Below, piece after piece: positions 1 to 12,348 of a DNA stretch of 52,745 nt. Numbering within the stretch: the first letter of the stretch is position 1; each line of letters starts with the position of its first letter. Origin of the DNA: Bacteroidales bacterium (GTDB lineage Bacteria; Bacteroidota; Bacteroidia; Bacteroidales; FEN-979); contig JACZJJ010000067.1 of the NCBI GenBank assembly GCA_014860625.1, positions 1 through 52,745 of the forward strand. The letters are read 5' to 3'. Both the position numbers and the translations under genes were made by a program. A model generated the notes under the pieces. That model did not search any database. It was not told the origin of the DNA and saw nothing but the letters and a program-made list of their open reading frames with translations.

Positions 1-2650
<2,650 letters not shown>

Positions 2651-2843
2651 TTGCTCTTGTGATTCTGTGTCAACACGGCACACGTGCCGCGTCGTTACAT
2701 AAAATATTAGGATACAGTGTTAATTTTGTTGATTAACAGTTGTATTTTCTTTCAATATGTCAAAGAACATTTGTGGTGTATCGTGACAATGGGCAAATGG
2801 ATGAAGAAAACATACACATTTGCTCGACGGTCACTCCACATTG

Positions 2844-2917
2844 TGGAGAATAAGGGAGTCGAACCCTTGACCCCTAGCTTGCAAAGCTAGTGCTCTGGCC
2901 AGCTGAGCTAATTCCCC
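2844..2917 (-). tRNA. tRNA-Ala (anticodon TGC)
   Basis: A 74-nt cloverleaf on the minus strand starts GGGGAATTAGCTCAG and ends with the GGTTCGACTCC T-arm and discriminator A. The anticodon stem CTAGC/GCTAG encloses loop TTTGCAA, giving TGC. It sits in the 16S-23S spacer after tRNA-Ile, the usual order in Bacteroidota rRNA operons. CCA is not encoded. Confidence 0.97.
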
Positions 2918-2930
2918 AATCGATTAGATG

Positions 2931-3004
2931 TAGTCCCGCGCAGATTTGAACTGCGGACCCCTACATTATCAGTGTAGTGCTCTAACCAACTGAGCTACGG
3001 GACT
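2931..3004 (-). tRNA. tRNA-Ile (anticodon GAT)
   Basis: A 74-nt tRNA on the minus strand with acceptor stem AGTCCCG/CGGGACT. The anticodon stem CTACA/TGTAG holds loop CTGATAA, so the anticodon is GAT. It lies between 16S and tRNA-Ala and is co-transcribed with the rRNA operon. CCA is not encoded in full. Confidence 0.97.
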
Positions 3005-3127
3005 GAATTAGTAAATCCTGTTGCTCATTGGTCGTAAAACCCTGAGCTCGCTTGGGAATAAAAAGAAGAAAAGAAAAGTAGCAAATACCAACCCCGATTG
3101 CTCGAGGCCAATAATTAACCAACTCTA

Positions 3128-4655
<1,528 letters not shown>

Positions 4656-4803
4656 AAGGAAATTATTGATCTTCTCAGGTTAATTATTCCAAAGAAATTA
4701 ATAGTATTTCTGGGATATTTGCTACTTATTCTTTACTTCAGACTTTCAAAGAACTTGATCTATTTTGTCCGGTTATCCGGTATAGATTTCTAAATTCGGA
4801 CTG

Positions 4804-4834
4804 CAAAAGTACAACCTTTTTTTTACTCTGCAAA
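4804..4834 (-). promoter_or_regulatory. rRNA operon promoter, proximal
   Basis: On the minus strand, TTTG (4831-4834) is followed after exactly 19 nt by TACTTTTG (4804-4811), a perfect match to the Bacteroidota -33/-7 promoter (TTTG, TAnnTTTG). Transcription would start near 4800, giving a leader of about 150 nt before 16S. Confidence 0.85.
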
Positions 4835-4960
4835 ATATTTTTTCAATATCATTAAAAAAAATTTTGCTTGCCAACTTCACTCTATTTTACAATTTCTTGT
4901 AAACCTCTGGTTTTCTGCAGCTTTCCTAAGAACGTTACACGATGTGTGTAAATCGGAGTG

Positions 4961-4991
4961 CAAAAGTACAGAAACTATTCAATCTAACAAC
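4961..4991 (-). promoter_or_regulatory. rRNA operon promoter, distal
   Basis: A second copy of the same arrangement about 157 bp upstream: GTTG (4988-4991), 19 nt, TACTTTTG (4961-4968) on the minus strand. The -7 box and spacing are the same as in the proximal promoter; the -33 box has one change. Tandem promoters are common upstream of rRNA operons. Confidence 0.75.
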
Positions 4992-5067
4992 ACAATTATT
5001 GAAAATATTTTGATTAATATCCTATTCGTTTGGAAATGAGAACCCAAAAATTAATAATTGTTTGTTC

Positions 5068-5101
5068 TTTGTACGCACATTCTCATTTCTGGTTACTTTT
5101 G
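5068..5101 (+). promoter_or_regulatory. promoter of outer-membrane barrel gene
   Basis: TACTTTTG at 5094-5101 matches the Bacteroidota -7 box, with TTTG at 5068-5071 (spacer 22, slightly long). It lies 30 bp before the ATG at 5132 and downstream of an in-frame ATG at 5030, which supports the later start. Confidence 0.55.
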
Positions 5102-5131
5102 CATAGAGTTTTTATATACCCATACTTTATT

Positions 5132-5839
5132 ATGAAACGAAATTTCTTTATCCTGATCTGCCTCTTTACCTTCTCCCTGACCAGCTTTTGCCAGAATCCC
5201 GACTCCATTACCATCATTCCACTTGCATCTTCCAAATCAGATTCGGTGAAACCGGTTAAACAAGCTGTTGGAGCCCCACGCGCAAGACGCCCAGACAGTT
5301 TCTGGCGCAGGATATCGCTGGGAGGGAACCTCGGATTCCAGTTTGGAACTGTCACAGGCTTTAATATTTCGCCAGAAGCCAGGATCCGGACTGTGGATCA
5401 GCTTTACGTTGGCGTAGGGTTTATTTATCAGTACTTCCGGTTCAAGGATTCCTTTTATGATACCGTAAACCTGGATTATGTCAGCTATACGTCAAACACA
5501 TTCGGAGGGAAGATCTACCTGCGCTATTACCTGAGAAGCTTGTTTGAAGGTTGGGCCGGAAACTTTTTTGTTCACACAGAATACGAATACCTGCATTTTG
5601 TGATCCCTTTCGAATATGACCCGAATGGCAGGTTCGTGGATATTTACAATCCTGTTCAACGCTATTCTGAAGGAAGAGAGGTGCTGGATGTCCACAGCGT
5701 TTTTATTGGAGGAGGGTACAGTCAACCAATATCCAACCGGGTTTTTATTGATCTTCTGGTGTTGTTCAACCTGAACGACAGTCCTGCCTCACCTTATACC
5801 AATCCGGTCTTCAGACTGGGAGTCGGCGTGGGATTGTGA
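5132..5839 (+). CDS. outer-membrane beta-barrel-like exported protein
   Basis: A 235-residue protein of unknown specific function. Residues 1-21 form a clear signal peptide (MKRNFFILICLFTFSLTSFC), then a short linker. From about residue 55 there are alternating hydrophobic/polar strands rich in Gly and aromatics (LGGNLGFQFG, VGVGFIYQYFRF, IYLRYYLRS), ending GVGVGL. The aromatic/Gly pattern and the terminal strand are typical of small outer-membrane barrels in Bacteroidota. I placed the start at 5132, not 5030, because the consensus promoter lies between them and the signal peptide begins at the later Met. It is monocistronic, divergent from the rRNA operon. I do not recognise a named family; barrel topology is inferred from strand pattern only. 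Confidence 0.75.
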   Translation: MKRNFFILICLFTFSLTSFCQNPDSITIIPLASSKSDSVKPVKQAVGAPRARRPDSFWRRISLGGNLGFQFGTVTGFNISPEARIRTVDQLYVGVGFIYQYFRFKDSFYDTVNLDYVSYTSNTFGGKIYLRYYLRSLFEGWAGNFFVHTEYEYLHFVIPFEYDPNGRFVDIYNPVQRYSEGREVLDVHSVFIGGGYSQPISNRVFIDLLVLFNLNDSPASPYTNPVFRLGVGVGL

Positions 5840-5897
5840 CCTGTCTCCCTGCTATAGATACCGTTTCCACCAGATGCCTGAGAAACCAATCTGAGCG

Positions 5898-5927
5898 TTT
5901 GCCGGTTTGAAGGATTCGTTATCTTTG
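5898..5927 (+). promoter_or_regulatory. promoter of DUF302 gene
   Basis: TTTG (5898-5901), 18 nt, TATCTTTG (5920-5927) matches the Bacteroidota consensus. Transcription would begin near 5932, just ahead of four 8-bp repeats and the coding start at 5997. Confidence 0.65.
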
Positions 5928-5934
5928 CCAGTTA

Positions 5935-5966
5935 AAATAGCGAAATAGCGAAATAGTGAAATAGTG
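5935..5966 (+). repeat. octamer array AAATAG(C/T)G x4
   Basis: Four perfect-phase 8-bp units (AAATAGCG twice, AAATAGTG twice), followed by a degenerate AAAATAGT. They lie in the leader between the promoter and start of the DUF302 gene, and include a GTG that opens the frame at 5964. This is one of several 7- or 8-bp arrays in the window. Confidence 0.8.
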
Positions 5967-5996
5967 AAAATAGTAAAGAAAATACTAAAGAAGACG

Positions 5997-6419
5997 ATGG
6001 AGATCAATAATGTTATAGTGGAAAATGAAAGTCGCTTCGGGTTTGAAGAGACGATAGAAAAGCTCCAGAAGAGTGCTGAGTTAAGAGGCTGGAAGATCCC
6101 AACCGTGCACGATTTGCAGGAAACGCTGAGAAAGAATCAGATCGATGTGCAGGAGGTGAAAGTGATCGAGTTGTGCAAACCCGAATTCTCCGGTGCTCTG
6201 ATGAAAGAGGACCCAACCAAATTTGTCTCAGCCCTGATGCCCTGCCGCATCTCCGTTTACTGTAAAACAGACGGAAAAACATATATCTCGCGTATCAATT
6301 CAGGAATGCTCTCCATGTTTATGGGAGGTACCATCGGGAAAGTCATGGGAATGGCAGGAACAGAGATGGAATTGATCATGAACGAGGTTTTTGAGCAGGA
6401 TCCGTTGCAGAGTTACTAG
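5997..6419 (+). CDS. DUF302 family protein
   Basis: A 140-residue soluble protein resembling the DUF302 fold. The segment ELCKPEFSGALMKEDPTKFV followed by ALMPCRISVYCKTDGKTYIS and the Met/Gly-rich MLSMFMGGTIGKVMG are typical of the family. The biochemical role of DUF302 is not established; some members are linked to metal or stress responses. I chose ATG 5997 over the in-frame GTG at 5964 because the extra residues are encoded inside the AAATAGTG repeat array. There is no signal peptide. The stop is directly followed by another 8-bp repeat array that fills the gap to the convergent peptidase gene. Confidence 0.8.
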   Translation: MEINNVIVENESRFGFEETIEKLQKSAELRGWKIPTVHDLQETLRKNQIDVQEVKVIELCKPEFSGALMKEDPTKFVSALMPCRISVYCKTDGKTYISRINSGMLSMFMGGTIGKVMGMAGTEMELIMNEVFEQDPLQSY

Positions 6420-6422
6420 ATG

Positions 6423-6541
6423 CTGGATGACTGGATGACTGGATCACTGGATCACTGGATGACTGGATGACTGGATGACTGGATGACTGGATGACTGGAT
6501 GACTGGATCACTGGATGACTGGATCACTGGATGACTGGATG
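6423..6541. repeat. octamer array CTGGAT(G/C)A, 14 units
   Basis: Fourteen contiguous 8-bp units plus a partial one. Position 7 alternates G or C in the order G G C C G G G G G G C G C G. The array occupies almost all of the gap between two convergent genes (stops at 6419 and 6547). Unit length and lack of spacers exclude CRISPR. Confidence 0.95.
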
Positions 6542-6546
6542 CTTGT

Positions 6547-8037
6547 TTAGGGGAAGTCCTGCAGCGGCATATCAAACAGGTGACCGATCTGTTTGATGTA
6601 GTAGTTCAAATCAGAGAAAAATGTGGCTTTGCCTGAAACCTTCTGAAAGTCGATGTGACCGATCTTTTCTGTGCGAATAATAAACTCCTCTGCAAACTTC
6701 GCGATAGGAATCATACCGGTGTAGTTGATCCTGTCGGGCGTATCGCGGTATGTGTGATAATCGGCGTGAAGTCCGGTGGTGATGTAAAAAACAGGAACCT
6801 TCTTTTTGTAAAAACACTCCTGGTCGGAAAAGCTGGAAGGCCCTTTGTATCGTTTTACTTTGAAAGGAAACTTCGGCATATCCCTGTAAATAATGTTCCA
6901 TTGAGGTGATGTCTCAGTCGCCAGTGCCGTAATCCGGTTCCCTTCAGCCCCCAAACGCCCCACCATGTCGAAATTACACATGTAGGCAATCTCATCCAAT
7001 GGGATAACCGGATGTTCGCAAAAGTAACCGGACCCAATCATGCCCAACTCTTCCGCTCCGAAAGCAATAAACAGGTAGTTAAATGAGCTGTCGCAATGCT
7101 GCTGTAAATATCTCGCCAGTTCCAGCATCATTGCCACGCCGCTGGCGTTGTCGTCGGCACCGCAACGGGGATTACCCCGATGGTTAATACCAACATGATC
7201 GTAATGAGCACCCACAATGACTGTTTGGCTTGCCTGGTTGTTCAGGAACCCGATCACATTATTATACTTCTTTGTACTCTCTAACCTGGTCGCCATCAGA
7301 TAGACTGACTGACCCTCTGATTTTTTCAACGCTCTGGCAACATCTGCGGCGACAAAGATTACAGCGCCCTGTAGTGTTGATGGGTGTTTGAAATCGAACA
7401 GTTCAGGATATTCCGGGGAGTCTGAATTCCAAAGAATAACACCAAGAGCACCTCGCCGGAATGCTTCTTCAAGTCGCTCCCGTATGGATAATCTCTCAAG
7501 GGTAGTTGAATCGTTGGCGAGATTTTCCGGAAGAGGAAATTCCATCAGAAGTACCCTTTCGGAAGGATTTTCTTTTCCGGAATAGTCATTGAATGCAAGA
7601 ACGGAGTCGCAAATCCCATGGCCAACATCGAGAAGTTCACCGTTAATTTTGTCGTTAGAAGAAAAGGAGGTCATGCCAAAATCCTTGGGGTATTTGTACG
7701 CCCTATGATCGGTATGAAGAAAATTCTCGTCTCTTGGAAAATCGTTGTAGTCAAAGGTGACCTGTTGGAGATAGGATCCACTGTCGTTGTTTGCCGGTTG
7801 CAGCCCGATCTCCATGAAGCGGTTAATAATGTAAACTGAAGCCATGGTGTCGCCACGTGTGCCGGCTTCCCTTCCTTCAAGGGAATCGGAAGCCAGGATA
7901 GAGATATCGGTTTTCAGTCGTTGAATGATTGCAGAATCGGAAAACGAGAAAACCCTCTCCTGAGAATAACTTAAACCGCTGCTTAGGAAGGCCAGATAAA
8001 AAAGCCCCAATAGCCATAAATAGGAGTGGTGGCGCAT
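6547..8037 (-). CDS. M28 family zinc aminopeptidase, exported
   Basis: A 496-residue peptidase that should remove N-terminal residues from peptides in the periplasm or outside the cell. Residues 1-26 look like a signal peptide. A PA-like insert lies about residues 130-250. The M28 catalytic domain follows, with zinc-ligand motifs VGAHYDHVG (about 273-281), GADDNASGVAMMLELAR, the catalytic Glu pair in AFGAEELGMIG, the Asp in CNFDMVGRL, and a late His in YHTYRDTPDRINY. All expected ligands are present, so it is probably active with two zinc ions. It starts 5 bp after the stop of pepD, so the two peptidases form an operon. Its end faces the DUF302 gene across an 8-bp repeat array. Confidence 0.92.
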   Translation of the reverse strand: MRHHSYLWLLGLFYLAFLSSGLSYSQERVFSFSDSAIIQRLKTDISILASDSLEGREAGTRGDTMASVYIINRFMEIGLQPANNDSGSYLQQVTFDYNDFPRDENFLHTDHRAYKYPKDFGMTSFSSNDKINGELLDVGHGICDSVLAFNDYSGKENPSERVLLMEFPLPENLANDSTTLERLSIRERLEEAFRRGALGVILWNSDSPEYPELFDFKHPSTLQGAVIFVAADVARALKKSEGQSVYLMATRLESTKKYNNVIGFLNNQASQTVIVGAHYDHVGINHRGNPRCGADDNASGVAMMLELARYLQQHCDSSFNYLFIAFGAEELGMIGSGYFCEHPVIPLDEIAYMCNFDMVGRLGAEGNRITALATETSPQWNIIYRDMPKFPFKVKRYKGPSSFSDQECFYKKKVPVFYITTGLHADYHTYRDTPDRINYTGMIPIAKFAEEFIIRTEKIGHIDFQKVSGKATFFSDLNYYIKQIGHLFDMPLQDFP

Positions 8038-8042
8038 TTACG

Positions 8043-9515
8043 CTATTTGGTTGGAATCTCCTTCAACACATCTACAAGCAGATCCCAGAACTTCACCGTT
8101 GTAGGAATGTTCAGCCTTTCATCCGGGGAGTGAGCCCCTTTGATGGTAGGGCCGAAAGAGACCATGTCCATTCCTGGGTAGATGGCGCCGATCAGGCCGC
8201 ACTCCAGTCCGGCGTGAATGGCGAGAACTTCCGGATCCTTGCCGAACAGTTCTCTGTAGGAAGCCACTGTGAGGCGGAGAATCTCTGAATCGGGGTTGGG
8301 ATTCCATCCGGGATAACCGGCTGTTTGCTCTACCTGTGCTCCGGCCAGGTGAAAGAGGCTGGCCAACATATCGCCCACATCCTTCTTTGAGGACTCAACA
8401 GAACTCCTCTGGCTGGTAGTGATCACGATTTTATCATTCTTCATCTTCACGGATGCCAGATTTGTAGAGGTTTCCACGAAGTTTTTGATTTCTCTCGACA
8501 TGGCAATCACTCCATGCGGGCAGGCGTAGATCGCGTTGAGCAGGCGCTCCTGCAATCCGGCTGTCAAAACGGTAGGAGGTAACTCTGAATTAACCACAGC
8601 GAATCTCAGGTCGGGTTCAGTGATATGCAACTCTCTCACAAGGTCGGAGTGGTACACTTGGGCATATGTCTGAAAAGCATCGGCAGACCCTTCCGGGATT
8701 ACGACTTGGGCAAAACCTTCCCGGGCAAGGGCATTGCGCAGGTTACCGGCATCCAGGGAGCTGATATGTGCATCGAACTCGTTAGATGCATTCCATAGAA
8801 AGCGGCCAAGGATCTTTACGGCATTTCCCCGGCCTTTGTTGATGTCATCGCCAGAGTGGCCTCCCACGAGACCTGTGATGCTGATGTCGAATGCCACCTG
8901 ATTGGATGGTATAGGTTCTGTTTCCATGAGAAATGTTGCCATGGTATCTTTCCCTCCGGCGCATCCGATAAAGAGCTGTCCTTCGTCTTCCGAGTCGAGG
9001 TTGATCAGGATTTTACCCTGAAGAAGGTCGTGTTTCAACCCGAAAGCCCCAGTCAAACCAGTCTCTTCATCCATCGTGAAGAGTGCTTCGAGGGGAGGGT
9101 GGGGGATATCGTTAGCCTCCAGAACAGCCAGACTTGCTGCAATACCAATTCCACAATCGGCGCCTAACGTGGTACCCGTAGCTTTCACCCAATCTCCTTC
9201 GATCCGTGGCCTGATGGGATCTTTGGCAAAATTGTGGTTGGAATCCGAATTCTTTTCTCCTACCATATCCATGTGGCTCTGAAGAATGACGGCTTTTCGT
9301 TTCTCGTAGCCGGGAGAGGCAGGTTTCCGTATCAGCACGTTTCCTGTCTCGTCGAGGATTACCTCAAGATTATACCTGACGGCAAAATCAACCAGATATT
9401 TGGCGATCTTCTCTTCCTTTTTTGATGGACGGGGGACTTCACAAATTTCGGCAAAGTAATGCCAGAGTCGGTATGGCTTAAGAACGTGTAACGGATTATC
9501 CATCTTATTTCGCAA
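8043..9515 (-). CDS. pepD: cytosol non-specific dipeptidase (M20C)
   Basis: A 490-residue aminoacyl-histidine dipeptidase of peptidase family M20C, splitting a broad range of dipeptides in the cytoplasm with two metal ions. Motifs in order: SHMDMVGEKN (metal His/Asp), TLGADCGIGIA (bridging Asp), TMDEETGLTGAFGL (catalytic Glu), NLDSEDEGQLFIGCAGG (metal Asp), a lid domain, then HAGLECGLIG and a final His in FGPTIKGAHSPDERLNI. Length matches E. coli PepD. The start may be 9515 or the Met at 9503 (MDNPLHVLKPYRLW), which aligns better with homologues. There is no signal peptide. It is the first gene of an operon with the M28 peptidase, so the pair could degrade peptides in two compartments. Confidence 0.95.
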   Translation of the reverse strand: MRNKMDNPLHVLKPYRLWHYFAEICEVPRPSKKEEKIAKYLVDFAVRYNLEVILDETGNVLIRKPASPGYEKRKAVILQSHMDMVGEKNSDSNHNFAKDPIRPRIEGDWVKATGTTLGADCGIGIAASLAVLEANDIPHPPLEALFTMDEETGLTGAFGLKHDLLQGKILINLDSEDEGQLFIGCAGGKDTMATFLMETEPIPSNQVAFDISITGLVGGHSGDDINKGRGNAVKILGRFLWNASNEFDAHISSLDAGNLRNALAREGFAQVVIPEGSADAFQTYAQVYHSDLVRELHITEPDLRFAVVNSELPPTVLTAGLQERLLNAIYACPHGVIAMSREIKNFVETSTNLASVKMKNDKIVITTSQRSSVESSKKDVGDMLASLFHLAGAQVEQTAGYPGWNPNPDSEILRLTVASYRELFGKDPEVLAIHAGLECGLIGAIYPGMDMVSFGPTIKGAHSPDERLNIPTTVKFWDLLVDVLKEIPTK

Positions 9516-9535
9516 TATTAAGTTTGTAGCAGGTA

Positions 9536-9566
9536 CAAAAATAGTTTTTTTTACCTTTACCCGAAA
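9536..9566 (-). promoter_or_regulatory. promoter of pepD-M28 operon
   Basis: On the minus strand TATTTTTG (9536-9543) fits TAnnTTTG. TTTC at 9563-9566 lies at the 19-nt spacing of a -33 element with one mismatch. It is 20 bp upstream of the pepD start. Confidence 0.55.
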
Positions 9567-9583
9567 TATTAGAAATCCAAATC

Positions 9584-11977
9584 GTGACGCGAAAAGTGAA
9601 ATCGAAGAAGAATAAGAAAGATCGGATCCGTTTTGGATTTAGAAGCCTCTCTTTTCGTTACAGTATTTTCTTCATCCTGGCTGTGATGTTGATCTTCCTG
9701 GTGTCGTTTATCTATACCTTGATTTATACCCTTGAGATCCTCGCCAAGGAAGCCATGACAGATACTTCAAACACCATGGAACTCACCATAGCCCACCTTG
9801 AAAAGACGTTTCAGGAGGTGGAAGAGGTGCCAAACGTACTGGCAAGGTTTGTGAATACAGCTGATCCGAACTATACCGAAATGAGGAAAGTGCTGCAAGG
9901 CATCGTCCTCAGCGAACCCTATGTTTACGGTACGAGCATGGCTTTCGAGCCTTATACCTTTCAACGTGATTCACTCTATTATGCACTGTATTCCTATCAG
10001 ACGGAATCAGGGATCGTAACAAAATTCCTTGGGGGAGCGTCATATAACTATTTCGACAAAGAGTGGTATGCCAAAGCCAAAGAGGCCGGGAAGCCGATAT
10101 GGACAGAGCCCTATTATGATGAAGGAGGCGGCGATACCCTGATGTGTACCTATTCCGTCCCGTTGTTCCGTGATATCAGAGGCGAAGAGACCTTCATCGG
10201 TGTGATCACACTGGACATTTCCCTGTCCGCTATCGGAAAAGCGATTGCCAAGTTGAAAATCTATGAGACGGGTTATGCCTTTCTTGTTTCCGGTGACGGA
10301 GCGATTTTATATCATCCCGACAGCAGTCTGATCAACCAGAATGTATTCAAACTTGCAGCTGACTCCGTGAACCCAAGGTTTCAATCGCTGGCTGGATGGA
10401 TCACGGATTCTACTGAAATGAACAAAGTGATTATCCTTGGGGCTACCACCAACTCAACGAAAGTTGAAGTTCTGCCCTCTACGGGATGGTATCTCGTGGT
10501 GGTTTTTCCGATCAAAGAGATGTTTAGCGATCTCATTGACTTTTTAAAATACCTAGGAACGATTTTCCTGTTTAGTTTGCTTGCGGTATTTATTGTCACC
10601 ATCCTGATTACCCGGCGCTTGACAAAGCCTCTGCGAAATCTGGTTAAGGCAACTCACCAGATTGGTCAGGGCGATTTTGACCTCGAGTTGCCCAGGTTGA
10701 AGAGAAGGGACGAGATCGGTGTGCTTTCCAAGTCATTTTCGGTGATGCTCGAAAAACTCAAAGAGCACATTGAAACACTCCAGCACACAACAGCTGAGAA
10801 GGAGAAAATCGAGAGCGAACTCAACATCGCACATACCATCCAGATGGGGATGCTTCCCAGGGAGTTTCCTCTCCGAACAGAGTTTGAGCTATTTGCCATG
10901 CTCGACTCAGCCAAAGCCGTAGGAGGAGACCTGTACGATTTCTTTTTCCTGGATAAGGACCATCTCTTTATGTCGGTTGGCGATGTTTCCGGCAAAGGCG
11001 TGCCTGCCTCGCTTTTTATGACCGTAGTGAGAACGCTTTTCCGTTCGAGAACCATGGACGGCCAACCCCTTCATCAGATCATGTCATTGATCAATAAGGA
11101 GTTGTGTAAAGATAACCCGAACGTGATGTTTGTCACAATGGTATCCGGCATCATCAACCTGAAAACCGGAACGATTGAATTGTGCAATGCCGGTCATAAC
11201 CTCCCTCTGATCATGGACAGGGAAGGGAACGTGAAACGGTTAAGTCTCTTTTCTGCCATCCCGCTGGGGATAGAGGATTATCACGGATTCAGGACTGAAA
11301 AGATCCAACTCAACCCGGGAGATCGGCTCGTGCTCTATACAGATGGGATTACTGAAGCGTTAAATGCAAAAGGCGACTTCTACAATGAAGCCCTTCTTTC
11401 GGGTGTGCTTAAGGAGCATCACCGAGCTGACGTTCCCACTCTGGTGAAGCAGGTTGTTTCTTCGATCCATGGATTCGCCGTGGGAGTGGAGCAGGCCGAC
11501 GATATCACGCTCCTGATTCTTGGGTATCAGAAGAGCAGCGACAGCGGGGAAGGTGTCATCGAGACCAAAGCCATCCGGATTCCAAATCAACTGGAGCAGT
11601 TGCATGTCATTGTTCAAACCATCGAGGAGATCTCCCGCGACTGGAATATCTCATCCAAGGCATCCATGGAGTTAAACCTTGTGCTGGAAGAAATCTATAC
11701 AAACATCGTATTTTATGCCTTCCCGGATAAAAACGAGCACATGATCGACATCAAGTTCAGCCTCTCATCCTCCGGCATCCTGGAGGTTGTGATTATTGAT
11801 GACGGTAAATACTTTGACCTGATCGAGGCATCCGAAGAGGTGAAGCTTGATGCAGCTCTCGAAGAGCGCAAAGTGGGCGGACTGGGGATTCATTTTGTCA
11901 AGCAGATGATGGACGAGATGAGCTATGAGAGAAGAGGGGGCAAGAATGTGGTTACATTGAAGAAGCATATTAAATAA
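9584..11977 (+). CDS. membrane sensor: Cache-HAMP-SpoIIE phosphatase-RsbW-like kinase
   Basis: A 797-residue partner-switching sensor. Transmembrane helix about 26-50, extracytoplasmic Cache-like domain about 51-320, second helix about 322-342, HAMP about 343-395, and a short coiled coil. A SpoIIE/PP2C phosphatase follows (about 435-645), with metal-binding motifs AVGGDLYDFF and SVGDVSGKGVPASLFM, AGHNLPL and LYTDGITEA. The C-terminal GHKL ATPase (about 660-795) resembles anti-sigma kinases (NLVLEEIYTNIVFYAF carries the N-box, VGGLGIHFVKQMMD the G-box). It could therefore both dephosphorylate and phosphorylate a STAS protein, and a STAS gene lies 13 bp downstream. The GTG start at 9584 follows an AT-rich divergent spacer. 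Ligand unknown; domain order is clear, direction of control is inferred. Confidence 0.9.
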   Translation: MTRKVKSKKNKKDRIRFGFRSLSFRYSIFFILAVMLIFLVSFIYTLIYTLEILAKEAMTDTSNTMELTIAHLEKTFQEVEEVPNVLARFVNTADPNYTEMRKVLQGIVLSEPYVYGTSMAFEPYTFQRDSLYYALYSYQTESGIVTKFLGGASYNYFDKEWYAKAKEAGKPIWTEPYYDEGGGDTLMCTYSVPLFRDIRGEETFIGVITLDISLSAIGKAIAKLKIYETGYAFLVSGDGAILYHPDSSLINQNVFKLAADSVNPRFQSLAGWITDSTEMNKVIILGATTNSTKVEVLPSTGWYLVVVFPIKEMFSDLIDFLKYLGTIFLFSLLAVFIVTILITRRLTKPLRNLVKATHQIGQGDFDLELPRLKRRDEIGVLSKSFSVMLEKLKEHIETLQHTTAEKEKIESELNIAHTIQMGMLPREFPLRTEFELFAMLDSAKAVGGDLYDFFFLDKDHLFMSVGDVSGKGVPASLFMTVVRTLFRSRTMDGQPLHQIMSLINKELCKDNPNVMFVTMVSGIINLKTGTIELCNAGHNLPLIMDREGNVKRLSLFSAIPLGIEDYHGFRTEKIQLNPGDRLVLYTDGITEALNAKGDFYNEALLSGVLKEHHRADVPTLVKQVVSSIHGFAVGVEQADDITLLILGYQKSSDSGEGVIETKAIRIPNQLEQLHVIVQTIEEISRDWNISSKASMELNLVLEEIYTNIVFYAFPDKNEHMIDIKFSLSSSGILEVVIIDDGKYFDLIEASEEVKLDAALEERKVGGLGIHFVKQMMDEMSYERRGGKNVVTLKKHIK

Positions 11978-11990
11978 CATCTTTATACTT

Positions 11991-12323
11991 ATGGAAATTA
12001 CAGAGAAGAAAGAACGAAATTGCACGGTAGTCAGTATTAGCGGCCGTTTGGATACGACCAACTATTCCGTACTCGAGAAAAAACTGATGGAGCTGATTGA
12101 TTCCGGAGAAATCCGGTTGCTGGTCAACCTTTCCGGAATGGACTATGTCAGCAGTAGTGGGTTGCGTATTCTCCTCATGGCACTGAAGAGAATTACCATG
12201 GCGAAAGGCAAGTTCGTTCTCTGCAGCCTGCAGGAAAACATCAAAGAAATCTTTGAGATATCAGGGTTTACGAATATTTTTGAAATCTGCGATAACGAGG
12301 AGGCGGGAAAAAAGGCATTCTAG
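11991..12323 (+). CDS. STAS-domain anti-sigma factor antagonist (SpoIIAA/RsbV-like)
   Basis: A 110-residue single STAS domain. The phosphorylation motif is DYVSSSGLRIL at 51-61; Ser56, just before Gly57, aligns with the phosphoserine of SpoIIAA. In this family a kinase phosphorylates this Ser and releases the partner, and a PP2C phosphatase reverses it. Here the upstream gene encodes both activities in one protein. It begins 13 bp after the sensor stop and ends 25 bp before the cyclase-like gene, so the three are probably one transcript. No sigma factor or classical anti-sigma gene is nearby. The STAS partner may be the cyclase-like protein or something encoded elsewhere. Confidence 0.92.
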   Translation: MEITEKKERNCTVVSISGRLDTTNYSVLEKKLMELIDSGEIRLLVNLSGMDYVSSSGLRILLMALKRITMAKGKFVLCSLQENIKEIFEISGFTNIFEICDNEEAGKKAF

Positions 12324-12348
12324 ATCACTGGATCCAGTCATCCGGCAC

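Noticed and set aside
2670-2700. Hairpin CGGCAC-AC-GTGCCG in the tRNA-Ala to 23S spacer as a regulatory site
   Set aside because: It fits an ordinary pre-rRNA processing stem; nothing points to regulation.
6423-6541. Possible CRISPR array
   Set aside because: Units are 8 bp and contiguous with no spacers; the same applies to the other arrays, and no cas genes are present. The Cas4-like cysteines belong to an element nuclease.
12321-12348. Trace of the CTGGAT(G/C)A octamer (ATCACTGGATCC) between STAS and cyclase-like genes
   Set aside because: Only about one and a half units are present, too short to call an array.
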